Assembly: GCF_900475285.1 (NCBI RefSeq) | Contig: NZ_LS483370.1 | Coordinates: forward strand, 634,001 to 698,000 | Direction of reading: 5' to 3' | Length of the DNA stretch: 64,000 bases | Origin: Pseudomonas taetrolens | GTDB lineage: Bacteria; Pseudomonadota; Gammaproteobacteria; Pseudomonadales; Pseudomonadaceae | In this document: in pieces, positions 31,026 through 38,436 of the stretch | Layout of the letters: every line of letters starts with the position of its first letter | Position numbering within the stretch: position 1 is the first letter of the stretch | The notes under the pieces: generated by a model | Database searches by the model: none | The model's input: only the letters and a program-made list of their open reading frames with translations | What the model was told of the DNA's origin: nothing | Made by a program: the position numbers and the translations under genes

Positions 31026-31117
31026 TACCCGTTTACGACAGGGCTGCTATGCAGGAGATTGGCGCCGTTTTTTATGGCTATGGACAGCCGAGATGCAGCA
31101 CCTCGCGGCGCATAGAG
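31026..31117 (+). pseudogene. 3' remnant of a gene homologous to the one at 53.9 kb
   Basis: 92 bp nearly matching 54184-54275, and in frame: TRLRQGCYAGDWRRFLWLWTAEMQHLAAHREMR then a stop, against TRLRQGCYASDWRRFLRLWAHEMKHLEAHR in the intact gene. The rest of the gene is missing upstream. It sits between the RES gene and the Xre antitoxin gene, on the opposite strand. Confidence 0.75.
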
Positions 31118-31213
31118 AGATGCGTTAGAACCTGCTGAGGATATTCGTAAGTCTGAGGATTGTCAGAGGACGCCAGGGTGATGGAAACCATCAAATCGTC
31201 CGACTGACGGGTC

Positions 31214-31675
31214 TCACACAAGAACTCCCTTCTCCAGCTGGCCGATAATATCGAAGACAGCTTTCGTTTCCACCCTCGTCCCCAGCATTTCGATTGGACG
31301 CTTCAATCCGAGTCCGCGAACTGGTGAACTCATCCATTTCGTTGCTGCGGCCTTATCGTTTTCGAAGAGGTAAAGTGCGTCCTCAAAGACAGCTACCAAT
31401 ATAACCAGGCGGTCGCTTTCTATGGTGTTGAACCGCCCCGCTTTCTGCCTACGGGCCACCGTTGTTGGTGACATGCAAATAGCTTTGGAGATAACCCCTC
31501 GCTGCACCTGCAGAACGCTAGCTATCCGCTCGAGGTATTCGAAAGGTAGTCCTTTGCGAACCAGGGCATGAAGCATGCTGCCACGTGACGGCAGCCCGAG
31601 GTTCATCCAAATGCTCTGTGGGATCTGGGGCCCTGGCTGGTATTCTTTGATCGATGACAGCACTTTCATCTCCAT
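31214..31675 (-). CDS. Xre/MbcA/ParS-type antitoxin (toxin-binding domain)
   Basis: 153 aa. A helical N-terminal HTH-like region (about 50-85, YLERIASVLQVQRGVISKAICMSPTTVARRQKAGRFN) is followed by the antitoxin domain with the family pattern (DRLVILVAVFEDALYLFEN...AATKWMSSPVRGLGLKRPIEMLGTRVETKAVFDIIGQLEKGVLV). Such proteins neutralise RES toxins and repress their operon. RBS GAGG 8 nt before the ATG at 31675. The cognate toxin usually follows directly; here a remnant of another gene and 284 bp intervene before the RES gene. Confidence 0.82.
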   Translation of the reverse strand: MEMKVLSSIKEYQPGPQIPQSIWMNLGLPSRGSMLHALVRKGLPFEYLERIASVLQVQRGVISKAICMSPTTVARRQKAGRFNTIESDRLVILVAVFEDALYLFENDKAAATKWMSSPVRGLGLKRPIEMLGTRVETKAVFDIIGQLEKGVLV

Positions 31676-31691
31676 CTGATAAACCTCAGGC

Positions 31692-31719
31692 TAGCCGGGC
31701 CACTAGGCCCGAACCAGCG
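31692..31719. repeat. Short palindrome, copy 1 (left of the Fic gene)
   Basis: AGCCGGGCCACTAGGCCCGA followed by ACCAGCGA; CGGGCC and GGCCCG form a perfect 6-bp stem with a 4-nt loop. A near-identical copy lies at 32851-32877 on the other side of the Fic gene, in the same orientation. Confidence 0.6.
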
Positions 31720-31885
31720 ACCTTTTCAATCGCCCGCCGCGTAGGCCAATCAGACCCGAGAAGACGAGATATCGATGGGTAGCGAAATCATCCTAGCCTT
31801 TCACGAAATGGTGTCCACCTCATAGCCTGTTTCGAAATCTAATCTGGGCGTATGAAAAGCGCTTCAAGCACGGATATTCATTCAG

Positions 31886-32761
31886 ATGACCACTGATCAA
31901 TGGCTTATGCCGCCCCTCGCCGATTCGATTACTCCGTCGATTCTGGCGAGAGCAGACTTGCTTGTAACGAAGACTGCCTATCTCGCCGGCATGGTCGCGC
32001 CTGAAACTGCTGCGTGCTTGAGTAACCTGCAGATGGTCTCTGACGCCAAATATTCAGGGATCATCGACGGGCACCACACTGAGCCAGGAGTTCTGAAGAA
32101 TGCTCTGAACTCAGCGAACAAGTATTCCACGCTGCGGAAGACGCCTGAGCTTCGTCGATGTATCGTTTCGGCGCTAGCCCATCACTATCACCTTCTACGA
32201 ACGCAACCACTTCAAGATGGGAATGGCGTTGTGGCGAGAATGATTGCTCACCAGCATTTGGCTCTGCTCCGGTTACATCCGCAACTCTGGTCACTTTCTC
32301 GCGGCTTGGCCCGTAGGCAAGAGGAGTACCACGCTGCCCTGAACACGAATGAGAGCACTCAAGATGTTCAGCTTGCTGGTGGTGTCCAACGATCTGACAA
32401 AGCCTTTCTCGGCTTCATCGAGTTCATGCTTGATGTCTGCCATGAAGAGGTGGACTACATGACTGCTGCCTTGAATCGCCGCAAGCTTCGTGAATCTGTT
32501 ACGAATGCGTTCAACACAAACTCACGCTTAACAGATGCCGGGATCAGAGCAAAAATTGCTCCAGCTCTCCTGGCACTGCTGATCCAGGGCGCGCTTCCTC
32601 GCTCTGAGTTCAATACCTTTACCGGTCTTCAGTCTGAAGCAGCAAGCAATCAAGTCGGCAGGTTGATCAATATCGGCCTAGTGGTGAGCCCGCCATCTGA
32701 TCTCCTCACACTTGAAGTCGCCTTACCAGACTGGTTTGTAAGGGAGCTCCTTCCGGATTAG
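31886..32761 (+). CDS. Fic-fold protein with degenerate active site
   Basis: 291 aa. The N-terminal Fic_N-like part (IIDGHHTEPGVLKNALN) leads to the Fic core. The AMPylation motif HPFxxGNGRxxR reads Q-P-L-Q-D-G-N-G-V-V-A-R: the catalytic His is Gln and the first Arg is Val, while DGNG and the last Arg remain. The C-terminus (about 225-290, ALLALLIQGALPRSEFNTFTGLQSEAASNQVGRLINIGLV) looks like a winged helix. Catalytic AMP transfer is therefore unlikely; a regulatory, nucleotide-binding or antitoxin-like role is possible. No partner is obvious. Flanked on both sides by copies of a short palindrome. Confidence 0.75.
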   Translation: MTTDQWLMPPLADSITPSILARADLLVTKTAYLAGMVAPETAACLSNLQMVSDAKYSGIIDGHHTEPGVLKNALNSANKYSTLRKTPELRRCIVSALAHHYHLLRTQPLQDGNGVVARMIAHQHLALLRLHPQLWSLSRGLARRQEEYHAALNTNESTQDVQLAGGVQRSDKAFLGFIEFMLDVCHEEVDYMTAALNRRKLRESVTNAFNTNSRLTDAGIRAKIAPALLALLIQGALPRSEFNTFTGLQSEAASNQVGRLINIGLVVSPPSDLLTLEVALPDWFVRELLPD

Positions 32762-32850
32762 CACAAGAGTTGGTAGCTCTGATCGCCAAGATGCAGCCTG
32801 GCAGATACGGCGGGTGCTTCAGGCAGAATCGCTTTCCAGGGTTTACGTCG

Positions 32851-32877
32851 AGCCGGGCATTAGGCCCGAACCAACGA
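32851..32877. repeat. Short palindrome, copy 2 (right of the Fic gene)
   Basis: AGCCGGGCATTAGGCCCGA followed by ACCAACGA, the partner of 31692-31719; GGGC pairs with GCCC around a short loop. The two copies differ at three or four positions. Confidence 0.6.
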
Positions 32878-33046
32878 AATTTAGAAAATGCCTCGACAAG
32901 CCATCTACTGCTAGGCCGTTCTTTTCCCACAAAGACGAGTACGTCGCACTGTCATAAATTGTCTCATCTGAAGCCTGCCCCATTCTTGAAATCGTCTTTT
33001 ATTGCCAGTATTTGTAGGACACAAATCTCATGCAGGGAACGTAACC

Positions 33047-33250
33047 ATGCAAGCAAGATTCAGAGTGATTGAGACCACCACACTGGACGATGGCAGCAAG
33101 CAATACAGGGTCGTTGATCTTGTAGAGGGAGGCTCAGCAAGCAAGCATGGTGTCTTCAAGGTTAGGACAGAGGCAGACGCTGTTTGCTCAACATTGAATG
33201 CTGAACATCCGAGGCAGTTGGCAGTGCGTGCATCGCAGAATTCCTACTGA
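33047..33250 (+). CDS. Small hypothetical protein
   Basis: 67 aa, MQARFRVIETTTLDDGSKQYRVVDLVEGGSASKHGVFKVRTEADAVCSTLN..., a likely small beta-rich protein. AGGGAAC lies 6 nt before the ATG. No signal peptide or known domain. The composition looks like a real protein, unlike the overlapping frames. Function unknown. Confidence 0.55.
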   Translation: MQARFRVIETTTLDDGSKQYRVVDLVEGGSASKHGVFKVRTEADAVCSTLNAEHPRQLAVRASQNSY

Positions 33251-33394
33251 GCCGATACGGCATCTCACTCGCTACTATGCGGAGCTACTTGCGAAGCCGG
33301 TTTCTATTAGGGAAGCGGAGACCTCAGACACCAGGCAACTTGAACGGGAACAACCCCTGCCTGCTACGCTTTCCTCTTTCATGGAGGAATCACA

Positions 33395-33604
33395 ATGTCG
33401 AACGCAGACTTACTCCCTTCCTTACTCTTCAAGATCAATCAGAACCAGCTAGCCCTCGAAGCCGCGATAATGGAGCTAACGCTCTGGGTCGAACAGAGAG
33501 GATCAGCGGAGGTCGCCGGCAACGTACGCGGCGCTTTGGACACAATCAGCAAGAACGAAGAGTTCATCAATTTGACTCTCGCGATACTTAAGGTACAGGA
33601 TTAA
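33395..33604 (+). CDS. Small conserved hypothetical protein
   Basis: 69 aa, MSNADLLPSLLFKINQNQLALEAAIMELTLWVEQRGSAEVAGNVRGALDTI..., mostly helical. A strong RBS (GGAGGAA) stands 6-7 nt before the ATG. I believe similar short proteins occur in other Pseudomonas islands, from memory only. No function can be assigned; it is downstream of the 67-aa gene and may share its transcript. Confidence 0.65.
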   Translation: MSNADLLPSLLFKINQNQLALEAAIMELTLWVEQRGSAEVAGNVRGALDTISKNEEFINLTLAILKVQD

Positions 33605-33857
33605 CCAGGCTTCCGCGCCCCTCGTCTCCAAGCGCTACCTTCAGGGATGACATTAGCCATATCCTTTTCAATGCCCTAAAGAAATTTAGCTGAAGCGGGG
33701 CGGACTTCGGCTCATCCATGTGGTTGTTATCGCGAAGAAGGAATCTGACGCTTTGATGGCCAGTAGAAAGTGGTCACTGATGGCAATAACTCCAGGGTAT
33801 CCACGCCGGATCAGCACCGAGTGGATACCAGAGCACACTGTTTACGCTTTTTATTTC

Positions 33858-35027
33858 CTAGCGCAGGGCGCTTTCTAATATTGTTCCAGATTCAATATTT
33901 AAAATAGTTTCTATTTTTGTTTTTTTGGTATTTAAGTATGCGGAGTGGGTATCTAGTTCTAGTGCAGACCATCCGCCATCAAAAAAAATCTCTATAGTGC
34001 CTTGTAGTTTTACGGTAAAACCTTCAGCTAAGTCGCATACTCCGTCACCGTTCATGCTAGAGAGGTCGATATTTTTAACTCGCCGGTGAGAAAGCTGGAT
34101 GTAGTCCATGTAATCAGCGCAGTAATGGATGGATGCAGCTGTTGTTAATTCTATGTCTAGGGAGTAGTGGCCTTCATCGATATATGTTGGATTGCTGAAT
34201 TCAATTTGTTGAACATTATTTGCTTGAGCGTAATTTATAGACGCGCCAAATGAATCAATATCTAGATTATTTATGCCGTCAATATTCTGCTCTTCGACAT
34301 AAATATTGCTCAAGGGTTCTTCGTTAGATGTCAGGTATTCTATCAGTCTGTCGGTAAATGGTTGGTTGGATAGGTATTCTTTAAGTGCTTCTACGTTTTT
34401 CAGTAGGCCATCTATTTTGGCGTTTAGTGCCTGAAGCTCCTCTAGTTGAAAAAAATCCTTGAGAGAGTCGGATAGTGTTATATTCGGAATCGTCTCGAGA
34501 TGTTTCTTGAATGCTGTATCCTTGATTGCTATATAGATTTTATCGTGTTTATTTGCGAGCGACTCAATGCACTGATTTACAAAAGCATCTGGAAAATCCT
34601 CTCGATTTTTAGGCTTTCTGAATGCACCGGTACCGCTGAAATAACTGTCTATGATGCTATCCAATGCAGCTGGATCTGCTTTTAACTCTACTGCGTTAGC
34701 CTCCCTTGCCCAGTTTTCGAACTGAGCTTTTAGAGCATTTGATACGCTATCGGCCATACATGTTAAGATTTTTTCTTGCTCGGAAAGAGTTTCGCGCAGA
34801 GGATCATTCTTTAACAGTTTTTTGGAGATCTCAATCAGTGCGTTTTTTGCTTCGATTAATTTCTCATGACTTTCTAATGTTTTTTTTGAAACAAACTCAC
34901 GTTTAACAATTTCAGGCACGTAAATTTTAAGCTCGCCAGAATTAGAGAGTTTTGAGAGAAGTTGCATATTTCTAGATTCCAGCCCCTCTTGGTGGAGGAT
35001 GTTTGTGTCTAACACTATGTGTATCAT
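33858..35027 (-). CDS. PIN-domain protein (DUF4935)
   Basis: 389 aa. N-terminal PIN-like nuclease domain: VLDTNIL (first Asp), then VPEIVKREFVS (acidic/Glu region), KNREDFPDAFVNQ (acidic pair) and KHDKIYIAIKDTAFKKHLE (last Asp); together about residues 1-185. DUF4935 PIN domains are predicted RNases. The C-terminal half (about 205-389) is a beta-rich region of unknown kind, possibly a target-sensing domain. The gene is AT-rich compared with the core. No antitoxin gene is adjacent, so this is less likely a plain VapC toxin than a defence effector. Confidence 0.72.
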   Translation of the reverse strand: MIHIVLDTNILHQEGLESRNMQLLSKLSNSGELKIYVPEIVKREFVSKKTLESHEKLIEAKNALIEISKKLLKNDPLRETLSEQEKILTCMADSVSNALKAQFENWAREANAVELKADPAALDSIIDSYFSGTGAFRKPKNREDFPDAFVNQCIESLANKHDKIYIAIKDTAFKKHLETIPNITLSDSLKDFFQLEELQALNAKIDGLLKNVEALKEYLSNQPFTDRLIEYLTSNEEPLSNIYVEEQNIDGINNLDIDSFGASINYAQANNVQQIEFSNPTYIDEGHYSLDIELTTAASIHYCADYMDYIQLSHRRVKNIDLSSMNGDGVCDLAEGFTVKLQGTIEIFFDGGWSALELDTHSAYLNTKKTKIETILNIESGTILESALR

Positions 35028-35144
35028 TCAAGATTACCCTATTCGGCTATTTCCAAGCTCAATGCTTTTTTGTGATTCTTAATGCCAATGCTGTGTTTGT
35101 TTAAACAGCGATGCGCCGACGAGTGGCGTCTGGTAGGTTTCCAA

Positions 35145-35660
35145 TCAGCTGGCTTGATGTTGGCAGCGCGACAGTTCTTTCCCATCATCTGCAATAGAAA
35201 AGCCGCATTGATATGTCGTGATCAAGATGTCGGCTTCCTGCTCACCATCTGCGCCGCCATAGATCGTGTGTGACTCGCGGCCGGCCAACGGATCCCCACA
35301 TTTCGGGCACATTAAATCGCTTTCACGGACAAGGTCAGATAGGGCAGTCAGCTTGTCCTGAATGCCTCGGAGCTCGTCTTCCTTCAGATTGATCTCTTTT
35401 TGATGAATGCCCCCGTCGTCTTTGAGGCGGCCAATTTCATCCTGGGTGACCTTGATTCGATCATTAAGGATGGATACCAATACATCAGGTGTCTGAGCCT
35501 TCAGAGCTGCAATCTGCTCGTCCTTATCAACCAAACGTTCTTTTAGCAGTTGAATCACAGCGTCTTTCTGTTGCACCAACACCCGGTACAGTACAAACAG
35601 GGTGATGATGAAACCGGTAATTGAAACGACTTGGGTGTAAAAAATTACTTCTGTTGTCAT
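35145..35660 (-). CDS. Membrane-anchored coiled-coil protein with zinc-finger C-terminus
   Basis: 171 aa from the Met at 35660 (AAGGA 7 nt upstream; further in-frame Met codons at 35666 and 35693). One N-terminal transmembrane helix (VIFYTQVVSITGFIITLFVLYRVLV), a long coiled coil (about 30-115), then CPKCGDPLAG ... YQCGFSIADDGKELSRC, a probable four-Cys zinc ribbon. Unknown function. Same strand as the PIN gene, 117 bp upstream of it, so they could be coexpressed. Confidence 0.65.
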   Translation of the reverse strand: MTTEVIFYTQVVSITGFIITLFVLYRVLVQQKDAVIQLLKERLVDKDEQIAALKAQTPDVLVSILNDRIKVTQDEIGRLKDDGGIHQKEINLKEDELRGIQDKLTALSDLVRESDLMCPKCGDPLAGRESHTIYGGADGEQEADILITTYQCGFSIADDGKELSRCQHQAS

Positions 35661-35696
35661 GGCCATATCCTTGGCATCAGTGCCTGTGGACACAGC

Positions 35697-35879
35697 TTAC
35701 CTTCGTCGAACGGGTTTTGGCATAACCCGGATAATCACAGACGCTTTTTCACTCTCACGCTTTCGAGGTTGAGCACCCTGTTTCCAGCCGAGCAGTGTGG
35801 TGCGAGCCACTCCAATTGACTCTGCAATCGCCTGCATCGGGACGTCGACACGTGATATGCCATGATCACATGAAGCCAA
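35697..35879 (-). pseudogene. Possible HTH fragment
   Basis: 60 codons with a helix-turn-helix-like stretch (MQAIAESIGVARTTLLGWKQGAQPRKRE). No clear RBS, and no full-length domain around it. It could be a remnant of a phage- or island-type regulator, or chance. Confidence 0.25.
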
Positions 35880-36278
35880 TCAATTGACCGCGCCGGCGCC
35901 GTCCGCCGGCTTATGAAAACCCCACAAACCCGCGCGTACGAGGCAGTACGCTTATGGGTGTCAATAGCAGTATCTCCATTGTCGCCGTGCATGCGCCCTT
36001 CGGTGCTGCGATGGGCCGGGCAATGGAGCCATGACCATGTGAAAGGCCGCGAAATTGTCTTGCCACCAGATTGCCGCCCTTTGCTATATTCCAACGCAAG
36101 TAAGCGCCTCGATCTGGTTCCGGCCCTGTTGGTGGAGATATCTAGATCGTTTTCATCGCGAAGGGACATGCTGGTTTTTTTGAATTGCTCGGAAGCTTGA
36201 TGATGCCGTTGACGTCAGGTCAGCTTTTTAAATTGAACTCAACTGCCTTGCCACAATGCATGACAAGAGGAACTACCT
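35880..36278. other. Intergenic region before the GHKL-nuclease gene
   Basis: About 400 bp. An Arg/Ser-rich open frame on the plus strand (35913-36200, start MKTPQTRAYEAVRLWV) has no clear RBS and I cannot assign it. The last 100 bp is AT-rich and probably carries the promoter of the next gene. Confidence 0.4.
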
Positions 36279-38288
36279 TTGGAAAAGGAATTCGCTGCTT
36301 TTGACTTCTCGGGTACGAATGCAATTACCCATAGCGGAATACAGAAGCATTTCAAAACTGTTGAACCTTGGCAAGCTATATCTGAGCTTGTATGGAATGG
36401 ATTCGATGCTTCGGCTACTACCGTAAAAATTGATATTACGGAAAATGAGGCCCATGGTACCGAGTTGATAACAGTCCTGGACGACGGTGTAGGAATCAAA
36501 TTCAGGAAGCCGCATGAAAACTTTCGGCGGTTTAATGATTCTTTGAAAAAAGACTCCTATGATACTCATGGTTCGCAAGGGCGAGGGCGTTTGGCGTTTA
36601 GTAAAATAGGAAGCTCCGCTACTTGGTATACGCGGCATGAAGGCGAAGACGCAAAGATTAGCGTAGAAAGCTCAAATCTTAGCGATATTGTTGGTGTGAC
36701 TATTCCGCCAGAAATTACGCATGCGCTGTTAAGCCCGTATTCGCAAGGTACTTGTGTAGAAATTCGAGGATTCCAAAAAGCACTCCCTTTTGAAGATGCC
36801 ATGCTCAATGATTTCCGCAGGGAGTTTGGCGGTCATTTAATACTTCTTCCGCACAAATCGTTGACGCTTAATGGTAAGGTCGTCACTCCTCAGTCTCACA
36901 GTGTCTATACCCATGCGGTTACAGTGGAAGATCAGGATTTTAGTATAGAACTGATACGCTGGCATAATCGACCGGGCAGTGAAAAATCGTTTATTAACTT
37001 TGTCTCATCGACGTTGAAAATCCTGCATAAACAGCTTAGTAGTCTTAACAAAAAGCCAGGGTATTTTACCAGTGTTTATGTGAAGTCTGAGCTATTCGAA
37101 AGGTATTCGGCAAGCGATCAAAGCTTGTCTGAACCGTTTTCAAACTTTTTTCAAACTAAAACTTATCGAGCGCTAACGAAGGCGCTAAATGAATTCCTTC
37201 GCGATAATTACAGTGAATTCTTAGTCCAGCAAGCAGAAGAAGAGGTCAATCGATACGAGCAGGATGGAGACTTTCCAAACCATGAGAATTTAGACTCCGC
37301 AGAAAGCGCTTGGAGGCTGAATCATGTTAAAGGCATAGTTAAGAGCGTGATAATTCGCGACCCTACTGTCTTAATGCGCAGTAGTAAGCGGCAGCGCAGG
37401 CTCATAATTAGGCTGCTTGATAAGCTGTCAGTCTCGAATGAAAACAGCGGGATGCTAGAAGTACTAGAAAGTGTGTTGAGCTTGGATGCTGGATCGATGA
37501 GGCAATTCGCCCTCCAGCTAAACAAGACCAAATTAAACAACATAATCGAGACAATAGAGGTTCTCCAGAATCGGGAACATGCTATTGCTCAGTTGAAGGA
37601 AGTGATAAATATTCACTACAAGGACGTCAAGGAAACGCCAGACCTTCAAAAGGTAATCGAGAATAATACCTGGTTGTTCGGGCCATCCTACGATATTCTC
37701 GGTGCAGAGGAAGATTCGTTTACAAAAATATCCAAGTCGTTACGCGCTGAAGTAACTGGAGTCGTTGACATCGAAGACGCAGACTTGGAAATAGGTGTTG
37801 ATCTTGTAGGAGCAAAGCGGCAAGTAGATCTTTTTTTAGCGCGCAAGAAACCTCTATTTGACTCTAGGGGTAGAAAGTATTTCCGCTGCGTAATTATAGA
37901 AATCAAGAGGCCTGGTGTATCGCTAAACAATAAACATATTCAGCAGCTCGATGAGTATGCTTCGATTCTCAGTACGCATCCTATCTTCAATAGCGAGCTG
38001 GTAAAGTTCGAGCTTATTTTGGTTGGTAGAAACATCTCAAACAAGGGCAGCCTTATCCACAGTCGATGCAGAAGCATGCAAGTTCATGGCGAGCCGGGGC
38101 TGATTACCAGCGACGATAAAATAAAGGCTTATGTTAAAACGTGGGCGACTATTTTTGATGAGTTTGAGCTGACCAATGACTATTTGCTTGAGAAGCTGAA
38201 AACTCAACGAGCAGATCTTGATGGCACTACTAAAGAAGAGCTGATATCGGACTTACAAGGTCAAGACGTCCCGGCAACTACAGCTTGA
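36279..38288 (+). CDS. GHKL (Hsp90-like) ATPase fused to a Shedu-like DUF4263 nuclease domain
   Basis: 669 aa with a TTG start; GAGG lies 8-9 nt upstream, and nearby ATGs are out of frame. GHKL ATPase at about 15-200: N box ELVWNGFDAS (Glu36, Asn40), G1 DDGVGI (68-73), G2 GSQGRGRLAFSKIG. A helical middle region follows. A DUF4263/SduA-type PD-(D/E)xK domain spans about 455-600: NNTWLFGPSYDI (Trp465), QVDLFLA (Asp517), IIEIKRPG (Glu541-x-Lys543), then a conserved QLDEYA helix. Shedu nucleases are anti-phage effectors controlled by varied N-terminal sensors; a GHKL sensor/switch is the inference here. The gene is AT-rich and 148 bp upstream of the HNH gene. Confidence 0.8.
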   Translation: MEKEFAAFDFSGTNAITHSGIQKHFKTVEPWQAISELVWNGFDASATTVKIDITENEAHGTELITVLDDGVGIKFRKPHENFRRFNDSLKKDSYDTHGSQGRGRLAFSKIGSSATWYTRHEGEDAKISVESSNLSDIVGVTIPPEITHALLSPYSQGTCVEIRGFQKALPFEDAMLNDFRREFGGHLILLPHKSLTLNGKVVTPQSHSVYTHAVTVEDQDFSIELIRWHNRPGSEKSFINFVSSTLKILHKQLSSLNKKPGYFTSVYVKSELFERYSASDQSLSEPFSNFFQTKTYRALTKALNEFLRDNYSEFLVQQAEEEVNRYEQDGDFPNHENLDSAESAWRLNHVKGIVKSVIIRDPTVLMRSSKRQRRLIIRLLDKLSVSNENSGMLEVLESVLSLDAGSMRQFALQLNKTKLNNIIETIEVLQNREHAIAQLKEVINIHYKDVKETPDLQKVIENNTWLFGPSYDILGAEEDSFTKISKSLRAEVTGVVDIEDADLEIGVDLVGAKRQVDLFLARKKPLFDSRGRKYFRCVIIEIKRPGVSLNNKHIQQLDEYASILSTHPIFNSELVKFELILVGRNISNKGSLIHSRCRSMQVHGEPGLITSDDKIKAYVKTWATIFDEFELTNDYLLEKLKTQRADLDGTTKEELISDLQGQDVPATTA

Positions 38289-38436
38289 GATATTTACTTG
38301 TCCCAGGCCTAGCTTTTAGTCGGCCTACCTCGGCATCAATTTCATCAAACCGACGACCATGGGTGCACCGGTAGGTCAACCTCGAAAATCAACCCTCAAG
38401 ACTAGACAAAGACAAGACTAGCCCCTGGAAAATTTC

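Noticed and set aside
35913..36200. Plus-strand 95-codon frame upstream of the GHKL gene
   Set aside because: No RBS, Arg/Ser-rich composition and no recognisable domain; the equally long minus-strand frame makes it ambiguous. Noted only as intergenic content.
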